Assembly: GCA_937996585.1 (NCBI GenBank)
Contig: CALKUW010000043.1
Location: 1-6,983, forward strand
Direction: 5' to 3'
Origin: an uncultured Flavobacteriales bacterium
GTDB taxonomy: Bacteria > Bacteroidota > Bacteroidia > Flavobacteriales_D > Sanyastnellaceae
Length of the DNA: 6,983 bases
The notes beneath the pieces were generated by a model that was not told where the DNA came from, searched no databases, and saw only the letters and a program-made list of their open reading frames with translations. Position 1 is the stretch's first letter. Each line of letters starts with the position of its first letter. Position numbers and translations under genes: made by a program. Of the stretch, positions 1 to 5,773 are shown in pieces.

Positions 1-1
1 C

Positions 2-721
2 CTCGTCCACCGGGCATCCATCCGGTGCGAGAAGGAGATCTGCTGGGACCCCGACGATGAGATCTGGTCGCTGCACGCTGACCTGAAGGAGGCCAAGGAG
101 GATCTCCAGCGTGACATCGAGGAGCTCGAGGAACTGCTGGGGAGCGTCAGGACCATCCTGGCCTTCAGTGCGCGAAAGACCTTCAGGCACGCGCTGAACA
201 GCAGCTACAAGGCAGCCCGGAAGAAGGGCCGCAAGCCTGTGGTCTTCCGCCAGCTCCGCTCCTGGGCCAAGACCCAGTGGGAGTCTGTCGAGTGGCCGGC
301 GCTCGAGGCCGACGATGTGCTGGGTGTGCTGGCCAAGAGCCACAGCGTGCCCTCGCCCAAGATCGTGGTGTCCGATGACAAGGATCTCGAGACGATCCCC
401 TGCAAGCTGTACAAGCCGGGGAAGCCTGACCTGGGTGTCCAGACGATCACCTACAAGTCAGCCCGCCGGAAGCACCTGTTCCAGACGCTGACTGGAGACA
501 GCACCGACGGCTACCCCGGCCTGCCTGGGTGTGGGCCGAAGACCGCAGAGAAGCTGCTGGAGGCTGGCACCTGGGACGAGGTTGTCGGCGCGTTTGAGGC
601 CAAGGGTCTGAACGAGACCGAGGCGCTCCTGCAGGCCCGCATGGCCAAGATCCTGACCCCTGCCCTGTTTGACCAGAACACCTGTGAGGTGACCCTGTGG
701 GACCCGAAGAAGCACAAGTAG
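2..721 (+). CDS. T7 gp6-like 5'-3' exonuclease (FEN family), N-terminus missing
   Basis: Reading frame open from the first base of the window to TAG at 719-721; 239 residues are visible. T7 gp6 is about 300 residues, so the N-terminus, including the first metal-binding Asp, lies upstream. In phages of this type the enzyme degrades host DNA for nucleotides and removes RNA primers. Visible FEN motifs, numbered in the fragment: an acidic helical stretch typical of the gp6 group (15-46), the FR...YK..R..RKP segment (61-79), EADDVLG (102-108; E102, D104, D105), SDDKDL (124-129; D126, D128), and GDSTDGYPGLPGCGPKTA (165-182), which supplies D166, D169 and a helix-hairpin-helix DNA-binding turn. The C-terminal ARMAKIL segment also matches gp6. 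Odd point: residue 57 is Ala where the family normally has an Asp (FSARKTFR against [ST]D..[NT][FW]R). A GTG at 239 is an internal codon, not the start. Family assignment is confident; activity is less certain. Confidence 0.93.
   Translation, partial: LVHRASIRCEKEICWDPDDEIWSLHADLKEAKEDLQRDIEELEELLGSVRTILAFSARKTFRHALNSSYKAARKKGRKPVVFRQLRSWAKTQWESVEWPALEADDVLGVLAKSHSVPSPKIVVSDDKDLETIPCKLYKPGKPDLGVQTITYKSARRKHLFQTLTGDSTDGYPGLPGCGPKTAEKLLEAGTWDEVVGAFEAKGLNETEALLQARMAKILTPALFDQNTCEVTLWDPKKHK
686..699 (+). promoter_or_regulatory. Shine-Dalgarno that decides a GTG start
   Basis: GAGGT at 686-690 lies 6 bases before GTG 697-699, inside the end of the exonuclease gene. No ATG exists in this frame before the conserved part of the next protein (its first internal ATG is at Met60), so this site supports GTG 697 as the start. 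Confidence 0.65.
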
Positions 722-1080
722 ACAACGGCCAGCCGAAGACCCCGGTCGAGGAGCTGCTCGAGTTCCATCTGGCCTTCTGCTACCGGGCGTACCAGATCTG
801 CGCCAAGAAGAACCATGACTACGCTGGCGCCGAGGGCCTGAACCCTTGGCGGAACTTCGAGACCTGTGAGCTCATGGGCCTCGCCCGCACTGAGGCCGGC
901 TTCCTCGTCCGCATGGGTGACAAGCTGAACCGCCTGGTGACCTTTGTGCGCGATGGTCGGCTGGCGGTGGACAACGAGAGCGCCACCGACGCCCTGCTAG
1001 ACATCATCAACTACTCGATCCTGCTGGCTGCCTACATGCAAAAGCGGGGCTCAATGGAGGTGGCGAATGGACCTGAGTGA
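697..1080 (+). CDS. Nmad1/DUF1599-like nucleotide-metabolism protein
   Basis: 127 residues, GTG start, TGA stop at 1078-1080, overlapping the exonuclease by 25 bases. The pattern is that of the Nmad1 (DUF1599) family, small all-alpha proteins related to MazG-type NTP pyrophosphohydrolases: KKNHDY (37-42), NPWRNF (49-54), a hydrophobic helix running into MGDKLNRL (73-80), and a second acidic helix E94-S-A-T-D98-A-L-L-D102-I-I-N105-Y. The acidic residues and D75/K76/R79 are the likely Mg-nucleotide-binding set. The family is associated by context with phage nucleotide pools or modified bases; its exact substrate is not established and no reaction can be read from the sequence. Position next to the exonuclease fits a role in managing nucleotides released from degraded DNA; that link is inference. 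Confidence 0.78.
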   Translation: MGPEEAQVDNGQPKTPVEELLEFHLAFCYRAYQICAKKNHDYAGAEGLNPWRNFETCELMGLARTEAGFLVRMGDKLNRLVTFVRDGRLAVDNESATDALLDIINYSILLAAYMQKRGSMEVANGPE

Positions 1081-1273
1081 CGAGACGATCACCGTGCTCA
1101 GGGCACGCGCCTTGGCCGACGAGCTGAAAGAGAGCACCAACCCGATGGACCGACACACCAGTGGCTATCTCTGCAAGTTGCTAGGGATCGCCGCGCAGAC
1201 GGGCCACCTAGATGTGAAGTACCTGCTCACGCTGATCGAGAGGTACAAGGTGGAGGACACAGATGCAGTCTGA
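1067..1273 (+). CDS. small hypothetical protein (68 aa)
   Basis: 68 residues, ATG 1067, TGA 1271-1273, overlapping the preceding gene by 14 bases. A strong Shine-Dalgarno (GGAGG at 1056-1060, 6-base spacer) supports the start. The protein is soluble, without a signal peptide or membrane segment. It is probably helical: an N-terminal amphipathic stretch (DETITVLRARALADELKES), then a loop (NPMDRHT), then two helices ending LLTLIERYKVEDTDAV. I do not recognise the family. It belongs to the same translational cascade as the Nmad1-like gene and the 79-aa gene, so expression with the DNA-metabolism genes is likely. Confidence 0.72.
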   Translation: MDLSDETITVLRARALADELKESTNPMDRHTSGYLCKLLGIAAQTGHLDVKYLLTLIERYKVEDTDAV

Positions 1274-1502
1274 AGACCTGGGAGTGAAAGTCACCACCAA
1301 GCGCGTGGTCGATGCCCCTACGGAGTCCAAGTTCCCTGCCGTACCAAAACCCCTTCTTGAGCGGTTAGACGAGCTGTTCCCCGACGAATGCCCGAGCCTT
1401 GATCTTGGGGACCGACAGATCTGGTACGCCGTCGGGCAACGCAGTGTTGTCGCGCTCCTCATAGCCGAGTACGAGCAGCAGACCAGAGAGTCCCAGACCT
1501 AA
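1263..1502 (+). CDS. small hypothetical phage protein (79 aa)
   Basis: 79 residues, ATG 1263, TAA 1500-1502, overlapping the preceding gene by 11 bases. GGAGG at 1252-1256 with a 6-base spacer supports the start. After a basic, Pro-containing N-terminus (1-29), the core reads LLERLDELFPDECPSL then DRQIWYAVGQRSVVALL (about 31-67). A pattern of this kind, LFP.xxP followed by I...GQ.SVV..L, recalls short hypothetical proteins in other marine podophages; this is from memory and not checked. Function unknown. The codon usage of residues 20-45 is less GC-rich than its neighbours (for example CCA AAA, CTT CTT, TTA). It is the last gene before the 1520-1551 hairpin. Confidence 0.72.
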   Translation: MQSEDLGVKVTTKRVVDAPTESKFPAVPKPLLERLDELFPDECPSLDLGDRQIWYAVGQRSVVALLIAEYEQQTRESQT

Positions 1503-1519
1503 GTCTGTCCTCTTCCTCA

Positions 1520-1551
1520 GGGGGCCACCTCGACGCACAGAGGTGGCCCCC
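1520..1551 (+). terminator. strong hairpin after the early/middle gene block
   Basis: A perfect 12-bp stem pairs GGGGGCCACCTC (1520-1531) with GAGGTGGCCCCC (1540-1551) around the 8-base loop GACGCACA. It sits 17 bases after the stop of the 79-aa gene. No T run follows (GCCTACATC), so it may be a weak or phage-polymerase-specific terminator, or a transcript processing or stabilising element, rather than a classic intrinsic terminator. Confidence 0.6.
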
Positions 1552-1571
1552 GCCTACATCGACACCGATCC

Positions 1572-1751
1572 ATGTGTATCAGCAAGCCGAAGATGCCGAA
1601 GGCACCGGGCCCCCCTGCCGCAGCGCCGCCGGCCCCCCAGCCGACCGCAACCCAGCTTCAGCCTTCTGACGCACTCAAGGCCCGCATGCCCGCCTTCGGG
1701 GGCGATAGCTCCTCGATGATGTCCCGGCTCCGCATCCCCCTTAAGTACTGA
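1572..1751 (+). CDS. T7 gp6.7-like small virion protein (59 aa)
   Basis: 59 residues, ATG 1572, TGA 1749-1751, whose final A begins the portal ATG. The N-terminus MCISKPKMPKAP resembles the start of T7 gp6.7 (MCFSPKIKTPKM), a small virion-associated protein encoded between the exonuclease and the portal, which is the same place. The middle (11-25) is rich in Pro and Ala. The C-terminal part (31-59) has ALKARMP, a Gly/Ser turn and SRLRIPLKY; short basic or hydrophobic endings of this kind occur in small head or tail-assembly proteins of T7-like phages. It is shorter than gp6.7 (88 residues). No good Shine-Dalgarno precedes it. Likely role: a minor particle component acting in assembly or DNA ejection, inferred from position and N-terminal likeness only. 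Confidence 0.66.
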   Translation: MCISKPKMPKAPGPPAAAPPAPQPTATQLQPSDALKARMPAFGGDSSSMMSRLRIPLKY

Positions 1752-3283
1752 TGCACGACTACGGATCGGCTGCGTCCACCTACGAGCGGTACGCAGCGGA
1801 GCGCGAGAGCTACCTCGACCGCGCTCGAGCGGTGGCTGCGCTCACGATCCCCCACCTGATGGTGGAGCAGGGCTACAAGGGCACCACTGACCTCCCGACG
1901 CCCTACCAGGGGATCGGTGCCCAGGCCGTGGCCTCCCTGAGCTCCAAGCTGCTCATGGCGCTGTTCCCGCCGAACACGCCTTTCTTCAAGCTACAGGTAG
2001 ACCCGTACAAGCTGGACGAGGTGACCGGCGATCCTGCCGTCCGCACCGAGGTCGAGACCACGCTCAACAAGATCGAGCAGGCCGTGATGGCCGAGGTCGA
2101 GGCAGAGGGCTACCGCCCTGCGCTGTTCGAGGCCATCAAGCAGCTCGTCATCGCGGGCAACGCACTGGTGTACCTGCCGCCTGATGGTGGCATGCGGGTC
2201 TACAAGCTGGACCGCTACGTCCTCAAGCGTGACCCCAGCGGGCGCATGATGAAGATCCTGCTCAAGGAGCAGATCGCGCCGGCGGTGCTGCCTGAGGAGA
2301 TCCGGGCGCTGATCCCTGATGCCAAGGGTCCCGAGGACACCGTGGATGTCTACACCTGCATCCACCGCCTCGATGGCAAGAAGTTCGAGGTCTATCAGGA
2401 GGTCGCTGGCCAGGTGGTCGAATCGACCATGGGCGAGTACACCGAGGACACGCTGCCCTACCTGGCCCTCCGCATGGACGAGGTGACCGGGGAGAGCTAC
2501 GCCTACGGCTACGCCACCCAGTACCTCGGTGACCTCAAGTCCCTCGAGGGCCTCTCGCAGGGCCTGGTCGAGGCTGCAGCCATGGCCTCCAAGTGCCTCT
2601 GGCTTGTGGACCCTGCGTCCCCCACCAGGGCCCGCACGCTGGCCGACAGCCCCAACGGCGCCATCCGCGAAGGTCGGGAGCAGGACGTGTCCATGGTGAC
2701 CATGGGCAACAAGGCTGCCGACATGCGGATCGCCTTCGAGGCAGCGGGCCAGATCCGCGACCGCCTGGGCATGGCCTTCCTCATGTCCACTGGGCTCCAG
2801 CGCAAGGGTGAGCGCGTCACGGCTACCGAGTGGCGCGTGCTCTCCGAGGAGCTCGAGTCGGTGCTCAGTGGGTCCTACGCGGCCCTGAGCGCCAGCATGC
2901 AGCTCCCGCTGGTCACCCTGATCATGGATCGCATGACCCGTGAGCGGCGGCTGCCGAAGCTGCCGAAGGACATCGTTCACCCCAGCATCGTGACGGGAGT
3001 CGAGGCGCTGGGGCGAGGGGCTGACCTGATGAGGCTAGACCAGTTCATCGCTGGCGCCATGCAGCAGGTGGGCCCCGAAGTACTGGCGCAGTTCATGAAC
3101 ATGGGCGACTACCTCGCTCGCCGCGCCACTGCTCTAGGCCTGGTCACCGATGGGCTGATCAAGTCGCAGGAGCAGATCGAGGCCGAGCGCCAGCAGATGA
3201 TGCAGGCGCAGATGGTCAACCAACTGGGCCCGGACGCCATGAAGCTCGCGGCCCAAGCATCACAACAACAGGAGCAAGAGTGA
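1751..3283 (+). CDS. portal protein (T7 gp8-like head-tail connector)
   Basis: 510 residues (T7 gp8 has 536), ATG 1751 within TGATG, TGA 3281-3283. The portal forms the dodecameric ring at one vertex of the capsid through which DNA is packaged and ejected, and it nucleates procapsid assembly. It belongs to the head-to-tail connector family of T7-like phages: an N-terminal helix (YERYAAERESYLDRARAVAA, 11-30), the hallmark TPYQGIGAQAVASLSSKLLM segment (50-69) followed by ALFPPNTPFFKL, and then IKQLVIAGNALVYL, whose equivalent is conserved in the family. A C-terminal Gln/Met-rich helix (about 474-510) is typical of the crown and barrel end. No clear Shine-Dalgarno precedes the ATG; the stop-start overlap with the 59-aa gene suggests coupled translation. 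No earlier in-frame start is available, since TAA lies at 1742-1744. Confidence 0.96.
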   Translation: MHDYGSAASTYERYAAERESYLDRARAVAALTIPHLMVEQGYKGTTDLPTPYQGIGAQAVASLSSKLLMALFPPNTPFFKLQVDPYKLDEVTGDPAVRTEVETTLNKIEQAVMAEVEAEGYRPALFEAIKQLVIAGNALVYLPPDGGMRVYKLDRYVLKRDPSGRMMKILLKEQIAPAVLPEEIRALIPDAKGPEDTVDVYTCIHRLDGKKFEVYQEVAGQVVESTMGEYTEDTLPYLALRMDEVTGESYAYGYATQYLGDLKSLEGLSQGLVEAAAMASKCLWLVDPASPTRARTLADSPNGAIREGREQDVSMVTMGNKAADMRIAFEAAGQIRDRLGMAFLMSTGLQRKGERVTATEWRVLSEELESVLSGSYAALSASMQLPLVTLIMDRMTRERRLPKLPKDIVHPSIVTGVEALGRGADLMRLDQFIAGAMQQVGPEVLAQFMNMGDYLARRATALGLVTDGLIKSQEQIEAERQQMMQAQMVNQLGPDAMKLAAQASQQQEQE

Positions 3284-3284
3284 C

Positions 3285-4094
3285 ATGGGTGAAACCCACA
3301 GCGTAACCATGAACAGCGAGCCGCCGACGGGACCTACCGCTCCCGACGCGCAGCCCGTGCAAGCCACGGTCGAGACCAGCGGATCCGTCAGCATCCCGAC
3401 GGACCAGACGCCTCCCGTGGAACCTCAGGAGCAGCCGGCGCCTGAAGCAGGCCCGCGCCCTGAGTGGCTGGATGAGAAGTTCGAGTCGCCTGAGGATCTC
3501 GCCAAGGCTTACGCGGAGCTGCAAGCACGCATGGGCCAGCAGGAGCGAGGTGAGAGTGAGGTTGAAGAGAGCGTCCCTGAAGTTGGCGTCGGTCCTCAGG
3601 CGCTCGAGCCCTTTGCCGAGGAGTACTACACCACTGGCGAACTGTCTGAGGCGAGCTTCACCCAGCTCGAGCAGATGGGTCTCAGCCGGGATCTGGTCAC
3701 GGCGTTCATGGAGGGCCAGAAGGCCGTCCAGTCCGCAGAGGTCAACCAGATCTTCGCGCAGGTGGGAGGCGAGGAGGCCTACGGCGAGGCTCTGGCCTGG
3801 GCGGCGCAAAACATGAGCCCCGAGGAGATCGTCGCCTACAACGAGCAGGTGGAGAGCGGAGACCTCACCACGGCCACCGTGGCTGTCCGAGGCCTGATGG
3901 CCATGTACTCCCAGGGCTCCGGCAACCCGCGCCCCTCCAACCTGCTGCCCAGCGAGCCGGCAGGCCCTGGTGGCGCTGCGCCCTACGAGTCCGTTGCCCA
4001 ACTCATGACCGACATGAGGAGCAAGCAATACAAGACCGACCCCGCCTTCCGCGCTCAGGTGCAGGCGAGGCTCAACCGATCCAACGTCATCTAA
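3285..4094 (+). CDS. capsid assembly scaffolding protein (T7 gp9-like)
   Basis: 269 residues (T7 gp9 about 307), ATG 3285, TAA 4092-4094, one base after the portal stop. AGGAG at 3270-3274 with a 10-base spacer favours this ATG over Met9 (3309). The protein is acidic, low in complexity and rich in Pro, Glu and Gln at the N-terminus (10-58). It has the family motif PEWLDEKFESPEDLAKAYAE (59-78) and a basic C-terminal helix, YKTDPAFRAQVQARLNRSNV, which in this family is the capsid-binding end. It guides coat subunits into the procapsid around the portal and leaves before or during DNA packaging. Its place between portal and capsid genes is the classic order. The assignment is confident. Confidence 0.93.
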   Translation: MGETHSVTMNSEPPTGPTAPDAQPVQATVETSGSVSIPTDQTPPVEPQEQPAPEAGPRPEWLDEKFESPEDLAKAYAELQARMGQQERGESEVEESVPEVGVGPQALEPFAEEYYTTGELSEASFTQLEQMGLSRDLVTAFMEGQKAVQSAEVNQIFAQVGGEEAYGEALAWAAQNMSPEEIVAYNEQVESGDLTTATVAVRGLMAMYSQGSGNPRPSNLLPSEPAGPGGAAPYESVAQLMTDMRSKQYKTDPAFRAQVQARLNRSNVI

Positions 4095-4543
4095 TGCTCA
4101 ACGCTGTCCGCCGCCTCTGGCCCATCTTCCTCGTCGCCCTCTTTCCCTCCTGCATCTCTGCGAAGCTCGCGGAGACCGAAGGGCGCATTGTCGAGGCCCT
4201 CGATAACCACCGGGTGGCCACCCTCGAGGCCTACGCTGACCACAGCGAAGGCGCCATCACGGCAGAGGAGCTGGACGAGGAGCTCGATGAGATCCGCGAG
4301 GAGCGGAACCAGACGGTGGCGGATGCGTGGGAGGACCTCGAGGACCATGTGAAGGCCGAGGTCGAGCGCGTGCAGATGACTGCCAAGGCTGCCGCTGGTG
4401 GCATCCTCGGCGGTGGCCCGCTTGTGGATCTACTGGCAGCCATCGGCACCTCCATTGCCGGCGGTGCCTACACCACCAACCGCCTCCGCGACGGCAAGCG
4501 CCGGATGCGCGGTGAGCCGGTGGGTAACCAACAGAACGCCTGA
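4094..4543 (+). CDS. predicted envelope-spanning lipoprotein; candidate unimolecular spanin
   Basis: 149 residues, ATG 4094 inside TAATG with the scaffold stop, TGA 4541-4543; no separate Shine-Dalgarno, so coupled translation is likely. Residues 1-19 look like a signal peptide: R6/R7, then the hydrophobic LWPIFLVALF, then Cys20 in FPSC. This is an imperfect lipobox, since Phe and Pro replace the usual Leu and Ala/Ser. Residues 25-95 are highly charged and helical with coiled-coil character (EELDEELDEIREER, DAWEDLEDHVKAEVERV). Residues 97-128 form a Gly/Ala-rich hydrophobic stretch (AAAGGILGGGPLVDLLAAIG and onward), followed by a basic tail (RLRDGKRRMRGEP). An N-terminal lipid anchor plus a C-terminal membrane segment is the layout of a u-spanin such as T1 gp11 (about 131 aa), which fuses inner and outer membranes at lysis. 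Other options: a glycine-zipper surface lipoprotein or a virion membrane protein. The gene is unusual between scaffold and capsid. It is real as a gene; its function is inferred. Confidence 0.6.
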   Translation: MLNAVRRLWPIFLVALFPSCISAKLAETEGRIVEALDNHRVATLEAYADHSEGAITAEELDEELDEIREERNQTVADAWEDLEDHVKAEVERVQMTAKAAAGGILGGGPLVDLLAAIGTSIAGGAYTTNRLRDGKRRMRGEPVGNQQNA

Positions 4544-4560
4544 CATCGATCATCGATGTC
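4542..4560 (+). terminator. perfect inverted repeat at the end of the 149-aa gene
   Basis: GACATCGAT (4542-4550) and ATCGATGTC (4552-4560) are exact reverse complements around C4551. As RNA this folds to a 7-bp stem with a 5-base loop. It begins inside the TGA stop codon. No T run follows. It may be a weak terminator, a processing site, or a DNA-binding palindrome; the sequence does not decide. Confidence 0.4.
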
Positions 4561-4680
4561 TGTCCCGGCCCGCTTCGGCGGACAACCGGCTGCTCCAGGC
4601 GATGGAGTAGGTGTCAGGAGTACCGGGGTCCTACGGACCAACAACCACTTCTGATTGACAACTGACACTGGAGAACAGCA
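4544..4680 (+). promoter_or_regulatory. 137-base leader of the capsid gene
   Basis: The longest non-coding stretch in the window. Besides the inverted repeat at 4542-4560 it holds CCGC-TTCG-GCGG (4570-4581), a short hairpin with the very stable UUCG tetraloop, and GGTCC-TAC-GGACC (4627-4639). GGAGA at 4670-4674, 6 bases before ATG 4681, is the capsid Shine-Dalgarno. T7 has a strong promoter (phi10) in this place; a phage promoter here is plausible, but I cannot recognise its sequence. Confidence 0.5.
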
Positions 4681-5685
4681 ATGGCTGAATCCGACATCTC
4701 GAGGCTGGGTCAGAACCTGGCCGCGGGCGATGACAACGCCCTCTTCCTGAAGACGTTCGCCGGGGAGATCCTGGCCACGTTCCAAGAGTCCAACAAGTTC
4801 ATGCCCCTGATCACCTCGCGGACGATCAGCACCGGCAAGAGCGCGGTCATGCCCGTCATCGGTACGGCAGCCGCCAAGTGGCACACCGCTGGTGAGTCCG
4901 TGATCACGGGCGCCGACGCGGACAGCGCCGCCTACCTGAGCCAGATCAAGGTCGCAGAGCGCGAGATCTTCATCGACGATGTGTTGGTGAGCTCCGTTCT
5001 CGTCGGTGATCTCGACCAGATGAAGTCGCACTGGGACTACCGTTCCCCCTACGCCGATGCCATCGCCCGTGCGCTGGCCAAGGAGGCCGATGAGCACATC
5101 CTTGCCTCGGTGTACGCGGGTTCGCTGGCCACGGCCAACATCCCCGGTGTGACGGCTGACGGCGCTGGTGTCACCAAGACGGGTGGCGCGACCAGTGCTG
5201 ACAACCTGATCGAGGCCGCGTTCACGGCTGCTGAGACCTTCGACAGCAACGACGTTCCCCGTGAGGACCGTTACCTCGCCGTGGGTCCGCAGATGTACTA
5301 CAAGCTCGTCCAAGACAAGGACCTTGTGGACCGTGACTTCTCGACGGCCAACGGCGACTTTGCTGGCGGCTCCGTCATGAAGGTGGCGGGCATGACCATT
5401 GTTCAGACGAACAACATGCCGACCACGGACCTCAGTGCCGCTACGGACTCCGGGGCCAAGAACGATGTCTTTGGCGGTGCCGGCGTCGGCTACAACGGCA
5501 ACTGGACGAACGTCACTGCGCTGGCGTTCCACAAGAGCGCCGTGGGCTGCGTGAAGATGGCGGACCTCTCCGTCGCTTCCGAGTACCAGCTCGAGCGCCT
5601 CTCGCACCTGCTGCTCGCGAAGTACGCCATGGGGCACAACTACCTCCGCCCCGAGGCCTGCTTCTACATCAAGCAGACTGCCTGA
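4681..5685 (+). CDS. major capsid protein (T7 gp10A-like)
   Basis: 334 residues (T7 gp10A 345), ATG 4681, TGA 5683-5685, with Shine-Dalgarno GGAGA 6 bases upstream. This is the HK97-fold coat protein of the icosahedral head. It matches T7 gp10 at both ends: AAGDDNALFLKTFAGEILATF (14-34) and RTISTGKSAVMPVIGTAAAKW (47-67, compare RSISSGKSAQFPVLG in T7) at the N-terminus, and LLLAKYAMGHNYLRPEACF (311-329; AKYAMGH.LRPEA in T7) at the C-terminus. In between, ERYLAVGPQMYYKLVQDKDL-type sequence (DRYLAVGPQMYYKLVQDKDL at about 197-216) is typical of the family. No slippery sequence for a T7-style 10B frameshift was seen near the end. The gene is set apart from its neighbours by a long leader and downstream hairpins, which fits very high, separately controlled expression. 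Confidence 0.97.
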   Translation: MAESDISRLGQNLAAGDDNALFLKTFAGEILATFQESNKFMPLITSRTISTGKSAVMPVIGTAAAKWHTAGESVITGADADSAAYLSQIKVAEREIFIDDVLVSSVLVGDLDQMKSHWDYRSPYADAIARALAKEADEHILASVYAGSLATANIPGVTADGAGVTKTGGATSADNLIEAAFTAAETFDSNDVPREDRYLAVGPQMYYKLVQDKDLVDRDFSTANGDFAGGSVMKVAGMTIVQTNNMPTTDLSAATDSGAKNDVFGGAGVGYNGNWTNVTALAFHKSAVGCVKMADLSVASEYQLERLSHLLLAKYAMGHNYLRPEACFYIKQTA

Positions 5686-5689
5686 CGTT

Positions 5690-5716
5690 CATGGGGCAGC
5701 CGCTGGCTGTCCTGTG
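5690..5716 (+). terminator. first hairpin after the capsid gene
   Basis: CATGGGGCAGCC (5690-5701) pairs with GGCTGTCCTGTG (5705-5716) around a GCT loop: 12 bp including three G-U pairs. It starts 4 bases after the capsid stop codon. No T run follows. Its closeness to the stop suggests transcript 3'-end formation or stabilisation. Confidence 0.5.
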
Positions 5717-5726
5717 TGATGCTTCT

Positions 5727-5756
5727 GGCCGGGAGTCCATTCGTGGGCTTCCGGCC
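5727..5756 (+). terminator. second hairpin after capsid; likely equivalent of T7 T-phi
   Basis: GGCCGGGAGTCC (5727-5738) pairs with GGGCTTCCGGCC (5745-5756) around the loop ATTCGT: 12 bp with two G-U pairs. It is followed by TCTCCC, pyrimidine-rich but not a T run. T7 places its phage-RNA-polymerase terminator T-phi exactly between the capsid gene and gene 11, so this is the best candidate for that role. Confidence 0.6.
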
Positions 5757-5773
5757 TCTCCCACCACTAGAGC

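Noticed and set aside
239..721. A shorter exonuclease starting at GTG 239.
   Set aside because: The frame is open upstream to the window edge and that part carries family features (WDPDDEIW..., FR...YK..R), so GTG 239 is internal.
1991..2980. Reverse-strand reading frame (329 codons) opposite the portal gene.
   Set aside because: The portal match on the + strand is certain; the antisense product is repetitive in Leu, Gly, His and Val, as shadow frames often are.
4556..4654. A 32-codon reading frame (MSVPARFGGQ...) in the capsid leader.
   Set aside because: No Shine-Dalgarno, its start lies in the inverted repeat, and it crosses three hairpins; no recognisable protein feature.
4655..4660. 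TTGACA, identical to the bacterial -35 consensus, upstream of the capsid gene.
   Set aside because: No -10-like sequence at 16-18 bases distance; the window there is GCAATG at the start of the gene.
4654..4676. Loose likeness of the ACTGACACTGGAGA stretch to the T7 promoter core.
   Set aside because: It needs gaps in the core and the match is partly the Shine-Dalgarno; no second copy was found in the other intergenic regions.
4468..5637. Long reverse-strand reading frame (389 codons) opposite the capsid gene.
   Set aside because: The + strand encodes a clear T7-like capsid protein here; the antisense frame is a by-product of GC-rich codon use and lies across the hairpin leader.
5640..5690. 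Possible T7-style -1 frameshift making a longer minor capsid protein.
   Set aside because: No slippery heptamer is visible near the end of the capsid gene.
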